From assembly GCF_000372725.1 (NCBI RefSeq), contig NW_005199194.1, positions 110,154 to 174,153 on the forward strand: a stretch of DNA of 64,000 nucleotides. The letters run 5' to 3'. Source of the DNA: Emiliania huxleyi CCMP1516. Taxonomy: Eukaryota > Haptophyta > Isochrysidales > Noelaerhabdaceae. The notes under the pieces were generated by a model. The model saw only the letters and a program-made list of their open reading frames with translations, made no database searches and was not told where the DNA came from. Position numbers and translations under genes: made by a program. Positions 52,283 through 61,316 of this stretch are shown piece after piece; the stretch's first letter is position 1, and the number at the start of each line of letters is the position of its first letter.

Positions 52283-55184
52283 CTACCTATCTCTATCTCG
52301 CGGTCCCCCGAATCGGTACACGGCGGTCGCATTTGCCTGCCGCGCCAGCCCGCCTCGTGCCACCGGCTTGTCCTCCTCCTCGTCCTCATCGCCGGGGCGG
52401 CTCTCGCCGCGGGTGTCACGGATGCGTACCCTTCCCGCCTGCGGCAGCCGCACCTTCAACTCGATGCCGAGCACCGAGACGACGAGGGAGAGGTCGATCA
52501 GGAGGTCGGCGCGCACGAGAGCGTCGATGATCTGCGGCGTGTGCGTCGCGCCAAAGCGCGCGTCGTCGTGCCGGATCTCGTGGTCGATGCCCAGCCGCGC
52601 GACGAGGTAGCGGAAGTCCACCACCACGAGCGCGCGCCGGTACGAGTGCGGCGGGAGAGAGAGCGACTCGTCGACGAAGCGCGCTTCGCCGACCAGACGG
52701 AGGGCGCCGGCGGGCGTCACCTCGCGGATCGCGGCGCTCGATGCGGGCGAGAGGAGGACGGGGAAGGCGGTCGGGTTGGTGAGGCCGAGCGAGAGAGAGA
52801 GGGCGAGCTCCGTCTGCATCAGCCCGGCCGCGGTGCAGCCGGTGGGCAGCATGGAGAGGAGGAGGTCCTGGGTGGCGACGGTGAGAAGGCCTGTTCACAG
52901 CTGCAGGTGTGAAGAGACGCTGTTCACAGGTGCCGGATGGCGACGGTGAGGATGCCCTGCGGCTGCTGGCGGGACGAGTCGCCGGCGGCCTCGTCCGACT
53001 CGCCCACGTGCGGAAAGATGCCCTCGAAAAAGTCGTCGAACACGTCGGCGCGCTGCCTCGTCGGCTCCCGGGGCCGAGGCGACGCCGGCGGCCGCTGCGG
53101 CGGCGGCGGCAGCGGCGAGGGCGGCGGCGGAGGCGGCGGAGGCGGCGAGGGCAGCGGCGAGGGCGGCGGCGGCGGCGGCGGCACCGGAGGGAGAGAAGGG
53201 AGCGGCGGAGGGCGAGGCGTGTGCGTGATGGTGGCGGCGATGTGAGAGATGCCGTCGACCACGTCTTGCACGCCCTCTGGAGAGGCGGGGAGAGGGAGGC
53301 GGTGAAGAGGGGCACGGCTGGGAGGGAGGCGGAAGGGCGGGAGCACTCCACCGCCCCAGTGCTCCGCCACGGCGTCGACGTGGTCGCTCAGCTCCTCCGT
53401 CGCGGCGGCGATCTCGTCCGCCGAGAAGGCGCAATTTGCGGCCCGCACGAGCAGCTCGAAGAACACCTGCAGGAAGAGCGGCAAGTCTCTGAGGAGATCC
53501 CTGCTGCACCGCCTCTCCCCGGCGGGTTGCGGGCAGGGGCGGGTAGCGGGCAGGGGCGGGTAGCGGGCAGGGGCGGGTAGCGGGCAGGGGCGGGTAGCGG
53601 GCAGGGGCGGGTAGCGGGCAGGGGCGGGTAGCGGGCAGGGGCGGGTAGCGGGCAGGGGCGGGTAGCGGGCAGGGGCGGTCCGCCTTCTCCTTTTGTTGCA
53701 CGACCGGCTCGCCCACGTGCAGCGCGGTCAGATTCGCCATCCGCTCCTGCTCGTGCACGCCGGAGCAGCGGGCGACCCGCCTCTGCGCCTCGAGCTTCTC
53801 CCAGACCGCCGCCCTCCCCGCCTCGCCCGCCTCGCCCGCCTCGAGGGAGCGCCTGGGGCGGCGGGGACGAGGGAGGGTGGGACCAGAGGCGGCAGCTTGC
53901 GGGAGGAGGTCGAGGGAGGAGGGGAGGCACCGCCGCGAGGAGCGCCGTCGCCCCTCCTCGCCCTCCTCCTCGGTGCGCCTCCGCCGGCCAAAGCCCATCA
54001 GCGTGAGTCCGGGCGGCGTCGGCGGTGCGGCCGGGGCGGGCGAGGCGTGGAGGCACTCCCCGACGCACGAGTCGGTGCAGCTGGCGGAGAAGGAGCCGCA
54101 CCCGGAGTCCGGGTTCTCGTTGAACCACGAGTAGCACCTGGCGCAGGAGGACCCGCCGAGATCAGCCGAGACCCCGCCGAGACGACGGCGGTGCGGGCTG
54201 AGATCCGCGCCAGCCATCTCGCCCGCACTGAGGGTGAGAGCGGTCGCAGCGGCACTCCTCCCCGCCGCTCTCCTCCTCCTCCGCCGCTGCCTCCTCCTCG
54301 ACGAGCGCACACTCCTCGCACGCCGCGCAGCCGCTGCTCTCGCACAGCAAGGCCTTCCCGCCGCCGGCCACGCCTCCGGCAGGCTGGCTGTGGCAGTGGG
54401 CGGGGCAGGGCTCGCTCAAGCCCGGAGGGAAGGCGCCTTGCTGGTGGGGCGAGCCGGCCCTCTGGACCGTCCTCTGCTCCACCTCGGCGGGCGGCACGCC
54501 CAGGGCGGGAAGCCACGGCAGCGCCGCCGGCAGGAGGGCGCCCCTCGCCACCACGCCTGCCCGCACAGTCCCGGTGGAGGCGAAGGCGGAGAGCTCGGCG
54601 GCGACGCGGCTCGAGGTCGGGATGCGGCAGTGCAGCGTCACGGTCCGCCACGAGAGGGGAGGGAGGACGAACGGCCGCGGCACCGCGCACGACATCAGGG
54701 CGCCGGCCGCGATCGCCGCGCTCACATTCGCGCGCGAGCCAAAGGAGCCGACCTCGCTCTCAAGGACGATGTCTGCGCGTGCCATGGTGGAGAGGAGCGA
54801 GAGCGAGGTCGGGTTGTAGGCGAGCACGTCCACCTCGGCCGCGATCGAGCCGGACCGCACGGCCAGCGCCTCCACCGAGCGGGCGCACGCCTCGAACCCT
54901 CGCGCAGCCCAGTCGCCGCGCAGCTCCTCAGTCGAGCTGTTTGCGCCGAGCGGCATCTGGATGTGCGCCTCGGCCAGGCTGGGCCCGCAGATGCGGAAAG
55001 AGCACAACTCCACGCGAGCCTCGTTGCGCATCAGCGGCAGCATGACATCGCGGTAGAGGATTGCCGCGAATATCGCCAGCGCGATAACCAGCACCAGGAG
55101 AGCGGCCCGGAGCACATAGACGCACTTCGGCCGCTCATCCGACGGTGGTGACTGATCCTCCGACTGGGTTCTCATAGCCAGCAC
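52283..55184 (-). CDS. LEA2-like single-pass membrane protein with proline-rich middle
   Basis: Four exons (55184-54223, 54137-53677, 53486-52956, 52890-52283) sum to 853 residues; all three introns can be read as GC-AG. A short cytosolic tail leads to one transmembrane helix (VLRAALLVLVIALAIFAAIL). The lumenal part has two regions resembling LEA2/WHy folds (VDVLAYNPTSLSLLSTM in exon 1; LGLTNPTAFPVLLSPASSA and VVVDFRYLVARLGI in exon 4). This is the arrangement of Tag1-like vacuolar proteins. Between them are cysteine-rich stretches (CESSGCAACEECALV; CYSWFNENPDSGCGS) and a long poly-proline region. Intron 3 (65 nt) starts with a diverged copy of exon 4's start. The LEA2 call is from pattern, not alignment. 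Confidence 0.5.
53520..53676. repeat. 17-bp minisatellite in an intron
   Basis: About eight near-identical units of GCGGGCAGGGGCGGGTA fill intron 2 of the LEA2-like gene up to the exon 2 boundary. Confidence 0.9.
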
Positions 55185-55475
55185 CCACGAGCCACGCCGG
55201 TGATTCGCCTGGCGAACCAGCTGGGCTGGCTTGGCAGGAGCAGCTCGGCACGGCGCTCGGCAGCGCCCGCCCGCCTCTTAACGCCTTGCGCCGTGGAAAG
55301 AGAAAGCGTACGCGCACATGAAAGAGAAAGCGCATGACCGCCTCTCTCACATGACAAGCGATCCCACGACAGCGATTGTACATGATCCCTACGTGAAGGC
55401 TGGAGGGACGTCAGCAAGATTCTTTCTTCATAGAGAGCTCTCGCCGCTCGCCGCTCAGGTGTGCTTCCTGCTCCG

Positions 55476-55568
55476 ATGTCATTCTCCGAGGCCTTCGCGG
55501 CTCTCTCCGCCAGCCTGACAGCCGGCGCTCAGCGGCTGAGCGGCGCCTCCTCGTCCTCGGCCGACGCT

Positions 55569-55602
<34 letters not shown>

Positions 55603-58173
55603 GCGCGGAGGCGCGGAAGCTGAGCCTGAGCGATTTCGACGTGTGCGAGCAGCTCGGCGAGGGCGCGTTTGGGACGGTGTGCCGCTGCCTCCGGCGCTCG
55701 AGCGGCGTGGCCTACGCCCTCAAGGCCGTCTCGATCGCGCACGCCACGCGGAACGGAGGCCTGGCGCAGGTGATTGCGGAGCGAGACGCGCTCGTCGCGC
55801 TCGAGGATCCGGGCCACCCGAACGTGATCCGGCTGCACGCGACGTTCCGCGACGACGACTCGCTCTACCTCGTCCTCGAGCTCGCGACGGGCGGCGAGCT
55901 CTTCTCGCACATCCGCCGGCTCGGCGCCTGCTCGCTGCCCTGCGCGCGCTGGCTGACGGCCGAGCTGGTCAACGCACTCGAGTACCTGCACGGGCACGGC
56001 GTGGTGCACCGCGACCTCAAGCCGGAGAACCTGCTGCTCGACGAGGTCGGCCACCTCAAGCTCGTCGACTTCGGCTCGTGCTGTCGAGAGCGGCTGCCTA
56101 CGGCGGCAGCGGCGGGTGACGGCGTTGACGGCGAGGCGGCGAGCGGAGACGCCGGTCGACCCGCCGACACGCGGCGCTTCGTCGGGACGGCGGAGTACGT
56201 CTCCCCCGAAGTGCTCGGGGACGGGGACGCGACCGCCGCCTCCGACTTGTGGGCGCTCGGCGCCATCGCATACCAGATGCTTGCCGGCGCCCTCTGCGCT
56301 GTGGCGTAGTCGAGGCGGGGTTGCGGGGGGACCCTGACCCTCGCACCCTCCCCCCCCAGGCGCGCCTCCGTTCACGGCGGGCTCCGACTACCTCGTCTTC
56401 AAGCGGATCGAGGCGCTCGACTTCTCCTTCCCCGCCCACTTCCCTCCCCCCGCCGCATCGCTCGTCTCCGCCCTGCTCGCGCGCGAGCCGCAGCAGCGGC
56501 TCGGCGCCGGAGGCGCGTACGCAGAGCTTCGGGCGCACCCCCTCTTCGACAGCCTCGACTTTGCGTCGCTCCACCTCCAGCCGCCTCCGCCTCTGGCGCC
56601 TCCGCCGCCGCTGCCGCGGATCAGCGGCGCCAAGGTGGCCCGAGACGCAGCCGAGACACAGCCGAGATGGGAGCCGAGATGGAGCCGAGATAGAGCCGAG
56701 ATGGAGCCGGCGGCGCAAGGCGTGACGAGTAGCGCTCGCGGCTACCGCCGAGGGATGTCCGCGACACGTCCGCGACACGTCCGCGACACGTCTCCGCTAG
56801 GTGATGAACCCATATCTCCCCATATCTCCCCATATCTCCGCCAGGTGATGAACCCGCAGCTCGCGTCGAGGGCACTTGCGCGCGAGGAGCGGCCGCAGCT
56901 CCTCTCTTCGCAGGCGGACACGCCGTGGGGCGCCGCCATCTCTGAGGGCGAGATCATCGTGCTCGGCACGCCCGTCCTCAAGCGCCGCTTTCTCTCCGTG
57001 AAGAGCCGGCCCGCATCTCCCCTATATCTCCCCATATCTCCCCATATCTCCCCATATCTCCCCTATGTCTCGTGAAGAGCCGGCCCGCATCTCCCCTATA
57101 TCTCCCCATATCTCCCCATCTCTCCCCTGTATCTCGTGAAGAGCCGGCCAGCCTCTCCCCTATATCTCCCCGTATCTCCCCTATATCTCCCCTATATCTC
57201 GTGAAGAGCCGGCCAGCCTCTCCCCTATATCTCCCCGTATCTCCCATATATCTCCCCTATATCTCGTGAAGAGCCGGCCAGCCTCTCCTTCTCACACACA
57301 CACACGCCGCCGTGCGCCCTCCTCCTCCACCCTTCTCCTGTGGCACTTCTCCCCGCCCCTCAGGCAGCTCCTGCTCGTCGACGCGCCGCTCTCGACGCCG
57401 CCGCCGCCGCCGCCGCCCGCGTACACAAACTTTCGGAACCCGGAGGGCAGCTTCGCCCGCAGCCGCGCGAGCGAGTCGCACGCGAAGCCGCCGCTGCCGC
57501 CCGCCACGCCGCTGGCGGGGGAGGCCGGTTTGTGTCGACACGTCCGAGGTGCGTCCGAGACGTGTCCGAGGCTGCGCCGCGTAGGTTGGCGGCCGGCTGT
57601 GTACGTCGACCTTCTAATCAGTTGCTGATCAGTGATGAAGTGCTACTTGTAGGTTGGCGGCCGGCTGGTGTACGTCGACCCCGAGAAGCTCGAGGTCAAG
57701 GGCGAGATCCCCTTCTCGTCCGAGTTCGACGCCGAGCTTGGCCCGCGAGGTGCGGCCACACACGCGTGTGGTGCAGAAGCACCTCTCTCCCCACCCCCGC
57801 TCGCCGCCGCCCCCGTCGCGCAGGCGCCTTTTACGTACGGCCGGCGGGCGAGCGCGGCCGCACCTACTACTTCGAGGACCCGGCGGGGGACGAGGCGCCT
57901 ATTATTGTTATTATTATTATTATTATTATTTATTACTTCGAGGACCCGGCGGGGGACGAGGCGCCTCGCTGGGGAGATATGGGGAGATATGGGGAGATAT
58001 GGGGAGGACCCGGCGGGGGACGAGGCGCCTCGCTGGCCGCTGCCGCAACCCCCCCCCCCCAAACACACAACACACACAGGCAACGCCTACCCCCGCAGGT
58101 GCTCGCCGAGACGTGGGTGCGCACGCTGCTCCGCTTCAAGGCGAGGCTCGTCGACGAGGCGCGCGCGCGCTAG
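55476..58173 (+). CDS. PDPK1: PDK1: phosphoinositide-dependent kinase with PH domain
   Basis: Seven exons (55476-56286, 56360-56634, 56845-57008, 57364-57523, 57653-57749, 57824-57894, 58099-58173) give 550 residues. The kinase domain (about 52-340) has GEGAFGTV, the lysine of YALKAV, HRDLKPENLLL, VDFGSC, and the PDK1-type activation segment end GTAEYVSPEVL. The C-terminal PH domain, spread over exons 3-7, matches PDK1: LKRRFLSVKSRQLLLVD, LVYVDPEKLEVKGEIPF, RTYYFEDPAGDE and AETWVRTLLRF. PDK1 phosphorylates activation loops of AGC kinases at PIP3-containing membranes. A poly-Ala run precedes the kinase. Introns 1, 3, 4 and 6 read as GC-AG. Four of the six introns contain duplicated splice-junction sequence. 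Confidence 0.88.
56640..56844. repeat. Repeat-filled PDK1 intron 2 with acceptor duplication
   Basis: Order in the intron: CCGAGAT-type units (56640-56720), three CGCGACACGTC units (56758-56790), then TCTCCGCTAGGTGATGAACC, three ATATCTCCCC units, and the real acceptor in TCTCCGCCAGGTGATGAACC. The acceptor and first exon bases are thus present twice, 44 bp apart. Confidence 0.85.
56998..57290. repeat. Five tandem copies of the PDK1 exon 3 donor junction
   Basis: Units starting GTGAAGAGCCGGCC begin at 56998, 57072, 57136, 57201 and 57266, spaced 74, 64, 65 and 65 bp. Each is followed by ATATCTCCCC-type repeats. Only the first is needed as exon. Confidence 0.9.
57582..57681. repeat. Duplicated acceptor and exon start in PDK1 intron 4
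   Basis: GTAGGTTGGCGGCCGGCTG followed by TGTACGTCGACC occurs at 57586-57611 and again at 57650-57680. The upstream copy lacks one base relative to the real exon, so using it would shift the frame. Confidence 0.85.
57868..58036. repeat. Triplicated donor junction in PDK1 intron 6
   Basis: GAGGACCCGGCGGGGGACGA followed by GGCGCCT occurs at about 57868-57900, 57934-57966 and 58004-58036. An (ATT)n array lies between copies 1 and 2, and three GGGGAGATAT units (the complement of ATATCTCCCC) lie between copies 2 and 3. Confidence 0.9.
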
Positions 58174-58662
58174 CGAGGCGCCGATTTGGGCGGCGGGCAG
58201 AGCAGCGCAGGCGGCTCGTATGGGGACCGCGGCGCGGCGGTGGCACCGCGCGCGGGCGTTTCAGGCCCCATTTTGCGTTTCGTGGCGTTGCGCACGGCGG
58301 CACTTGAGACTTGTGAGCGACGGAGGCGCGAGGAACACGACAACATGCACAACATGTAACATGTACATGTTGTGGGAGCTGAACCCTGAACGCTGAACCC
58401 GACATGTGGGAGCTGGGAGCTGAACCCTGAACCCAACCACCAAACGATGTCGATAATGAAAAGAGGTTACGTTTGTTCCATTTTTTGGCCTTGACACGTC
58501 GTCGGCTTTCTTCCCCGGTACGTGACGGGCGCGCGTTGCGCGCGCTCGTGCGTCGTGGTTTCTGGTTATTTCTCCTTTCTTCCCCGCCTGTCCCGAGGCG
58601 GCCGGTGATGAGATGCCGGCGTTTGGGCTGAGCGAGGAATTTGGCGAATAATCGGAAATCCT

Positions 58663-58970
58663 GCGACGGTGTATCAGTCGCCTTATGCCACCGTTGCATA
58701 TCTCCGGATTATGCAACGGTGGCGCGCATATAAGGGGACTGATTGATAACACCGTCGCAAAACTGTGCGCATTGCGTCCTGGGTCGAACGCTAAGGTGGG
58801 TTTCGAACCAGTGACAACGCCCGTCTGGGTTTTTTGCGCCGAGTCGAACTGCGGGATTCGAACTCGAGACCCAATGCAGTTTTGCGATGGTGTATCAGTC
58901 GCCTTATGCCACCGTTGCATATATCCGGATATGCAACGGTGGCATATTAAGGCGACTGATACACCGTCGC
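58663..58970. mobile_element. Two palindromic MITE-like units around a tRNA-like core
   Basis: Units 58663-58758 and 58884-58970 are each a long hairpin and share TATCAGTCGCCTTATGCCAC. The second is almost a perfect palindrome. The sequence between them has inverted edges (CAAAACTG and its complement). On the minus strand the core contains two Pol III box-B-like motifs (GTTCGAATCCC at 58853-58863 and GGTTCGAAACC at about 58799-58810). It could be a tRNA-derived SINE between MITEs, or a single 310-bp dyad element. Confidence 0.6.
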
Positions 58971-59220
58971 ACATCCGAGATGTTCATGATCGCGCCCCGG
59001 GCCGCCCAGCGGCTGCCCCCGGCCCCCGGGTATCGCCTCGAGGCGTTCCTTGAGCGCGTGTGTCCATCGCGCGGTGCAGCCCCCCCGAATCGATAGCAAC
59101 ACGGCTTTATAATGCACCCTAATAATAACACACGGCGTGTGGGCGTGTTCGAGACGCCCATCCCTACAAAGCGTTGAGAGACCCGGGTGGGAGAGGGAAC
59201 AAGGAAGGGATCGTGACGTC

Positions 59221-60057
59221 TCAGACGCGCTCGATGCTCGGCTTTGAGGAGCCCTTCTTGATCCACGATCTGGACGAGCGGCGCTCGGAGCGCGGGCGCG
59301 AGTGGCGCGATGAGCGCCTCGTCGATTCACGGTCCCGGGGCGTGTGCGGCAGGTTGTTGTGGCCCGACAGGCCGACATCGCCGTCGCCATCCAGGTCGAC
59401 GCCCGTCGTGGTCTCGAGGGCGTTGATGCGATCCTCGATGCTCAGGATGCCGGCCGGGCTGTTGGACTGAAGCGCGGGCGCCGCGGCCTTGGAAGGGACG
59501 GCGGGCGCCTCGATGTCACCTTCGCTGTTCCGCTGCTCGGCGGTGCGGATGCTCGACGGCAGTCGTGTCATCAGGCGGGTGTAGAGCGAGGGCGCCGGCG
59601 TCGTCGGAAGACCACCGGCCCGGCTGCCCGCCTCCTCCAACACCACAAAGTCGCGGCTCACCGCCGGCGCACCCTTTCCCATCATGAGCCGCCGGGCGAC
59701 GCAGCTGAGCACTGCGAGCGCGACAGCGGCGAGGGAGACGTACGTCCAGAGCGAGCCCGTGCGTCCATCTCCAGGCTCGTCGCTGCTGCCGGCCGCCGAG
59801 CCGTCTCCGACAGAGCCGGGAAGGCCAGCGCGAGGCATCGGCCCGCTGCACTCGACGCCGGCGGAGGCAACCCAGTCCACCCAGGAGGCAGCGTCAATGC
59901 CGGGAATGGGGCGCCACCAGCAGTCGCGCGAGGGGTTGATCAGGTCAATGGGGTCGGGGAGGTACATACGAGCGTGAGCGGGGAGCGGGTTGCTCGGTCG
60001 ATGTGGGACGTGCGTACTGCAAGTTTCGCCTTCCTTGGCTTGACAGGGACTTGACAC
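59221..60057 (-). CDS. Small single-pass membrane protein with one EF-hand-like loop
   Basis: Intronless, up to 278 residues; the alternative start MYLPDPIDL at 59967 is as likely as the upstream one. An N-terminal region with Trp and Cys residues is followed by a transmembrane helix (LWTYVSLAAVALAVLSCV). A tail contains VDLDGDGDVG, which fits the DxDxDG calcium-loop consensus, and a basic Ser/Arg-rich C-terminus. No family recognised. The single loop without flanking helices may be dockerin-like or chance. Confidence 0.55.
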   Translation of the reverse strand: MSSPCQAKEGETCSTHVPHRPSNPLPAHARMYLPDPIDLINPSRDCWWRPIPGIDAASWVDWVASAGVECSGPMPRAGLPGSVGDGSAAGSSDEPGDGRTGSLWTYVSLAAVALAVLSCVARRLMMGKGAPAVSRDFVVLEEAGSRAGGLPTTPAPSLYTRLMTRLPSSIRTAEQRNSEGDIEAPAVPSKAAAPALQSNSPAGILSIEDRINALETTTGVDLDGDGDVGLSGHNNLPHTPRDRESTRRSSRHSRPRSERRSSRSWIKKGSSKPSIERV

Positions 60058-60069
60058 GTCGCTTTCTAT

Positions 60070-60165
60070 TTTTCAGTGTATGTACTTTTAGCTTACTGGG
60101 AGATTCTCAGTGTACGTACTTTTAGCTTACTGGGAGAATCTCTCTCTCAGTGTATGTAGCTCTTA
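60070..60165. repeat. Three tandem units near a gene start
   Basis: About 40-bp units containing CAGTGTATGTACTTTTAGCT and TACTGGGAGA, in the region upstream of the membrane protein gene. A related motif is at 5249-5270. Confidence 0.75.
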
Positions 60166-60205
60166 AACGTACATTCCCGGAGGAGGACTGCTGACGGGGT
60201 TTGCG

Positions 60206-60422
60206 ATGTCCGATGAGGAGCGATCCGAACGGTGGTATTCGGGTGATTATTTGTGGTCATTTCCTTATCCCGATGACGCGGGGCGCGTCAATCGTTTGCT
60301 CCTTGTGTTCTTTCATGATGTCAAGGACGTGGAGAAGAAGTGGCTTAGGTTAGGTAGGAAGGTGAAGAAAGAACACACACAGCCAGGCTCGGACTGGACA
60401 CCAACGCGGTATGGGTGGACGC

Positions 60423-60459
<37 letters not shown>

Positions 60460-60529
60460 CGCCTGGGATGTTGGGTGTGAGGTTGTGGCGGCTTCGATCC
60501 CAAGGGGGGGAGCTGATCCCACTCAATAA
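60206..60529 (+). CDS. ORF fused into a dispersed repeat, doubtful
   Basis: The first 45 codons (SDEERSERWYSGDYLWSFPY, then NRLLLVFFHDVKDVEKKW) look protein-like. From 60345 the frame enters repeat family 3 and a (GA)n run, so the C-terminus is not native. It may be a gene end captured by a repeat, or a repeat ORF. Confidence 0.25.
60345..60426 (+). repeat. Dispersed repeat, family 3, second copy
   Basis: Matches the complement of 25042-25160 and is followed by a (GA)n run (60426-60455). Confidence 0.7.
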
Positions 60530-61316
60530 CCAACTCTCAGGGGCAGTAGGTGGGCGAGCTTCAGGCACGCTCATCTCGATCGTCAAGACGTTGCTACGCG
60601 CGGTCTTCCGCGGGGGGAGCTGCGTCGACGGGTGCGGGACCGCGGCGCAGCCAGTGCCGCGGCGAGGCCTCCGGCTGTTTGCGGCGGGCGGGTTGCTGCT
60701 CGCTGCGATGGCGAAAAACTCGTCTCGCCACACGCCAAGGGCTTATGCTCTGGCGAGACGTGAGGCGCATGCGCCCAGGAGGGGAGGGGGCATGTGTAAC
60801 GACACTGCTAGAGATGCCTTTCGGGGCCCAGAGATAAAACTTCTGTGATGCCATGCGTGACCTAGTAGTGTCCCCAGCTATGGGCGTGTCCACGTTGGAG
60901 CCAGGTGTGGTGTGGGCGCGAGAATAGCTCCGCCGTTCATGGAGGCAACCGATGCGAGTCGACTGGTGTGTGTCGTCGTGGTTTCGTATCAAGAATTCTC
61001 TCTCTCTCTCTCTGGACGCTAGACAGATGATGACGACACGCGAAGTGGCTGTAGTGCAGAAAGAAAGAAAGAACACAGGCAGCCCGAGGGAGGGATGGGA
61101 GGACGGCACGCCGCCACCACACAGGGATTTTAAGAGGAGGGTGTCCCGGCAATTTCTTTTAGGCCTCAGCGCCGCCTGGGCCCGCCTTGGCCGACACTCG
61201 AACTCTTCGATCGAACTCGTCGATCTTTTGTCCATCGGCCGATTCATTTTCGCTTCTGCATCAGCTCTTCGAGACGCTCGACCTTCTTCCGCGCCTCCGC
61301 GCACTCTCAAGTGGGC
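60530..61316. other. Upstream region of the P4H gene
   Basis: Holds a (TC)n run near 60997-61013 followed by GGACGCTAGA, as at the end of family 3. No gene supported. Confidence 0.4.
61060..61135 (-). repeat. Family 1 3'-end copy (reverse)
   Basis: The plus strand reads GAAAGAAAGAACACAGGCAG, then GGGATGGGAGGACGGCACGC and CCACCACACAGGGATTTTAA, the complement of the family 1 end. It lies 180 bp upstream of the P4H start. Confidence 0.65.

Noticed and set aside
53520-53676. CRISPR-like array
   Set aside because: Units are contiguous 17-bp repeats without spacers, inside a eukaryotic intron.
56998-57290. CRISPR-like repeat-spacer array
   Set aside because: The intervals are themselves low-complexity repeats, and the unit is the host exon-intron border.
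58780-58870. Functional tRNA gene
   Set aside because: Box-B-like motifs exist, but no cloverleaf with acceptor stem or anticodon arm could be drawn.
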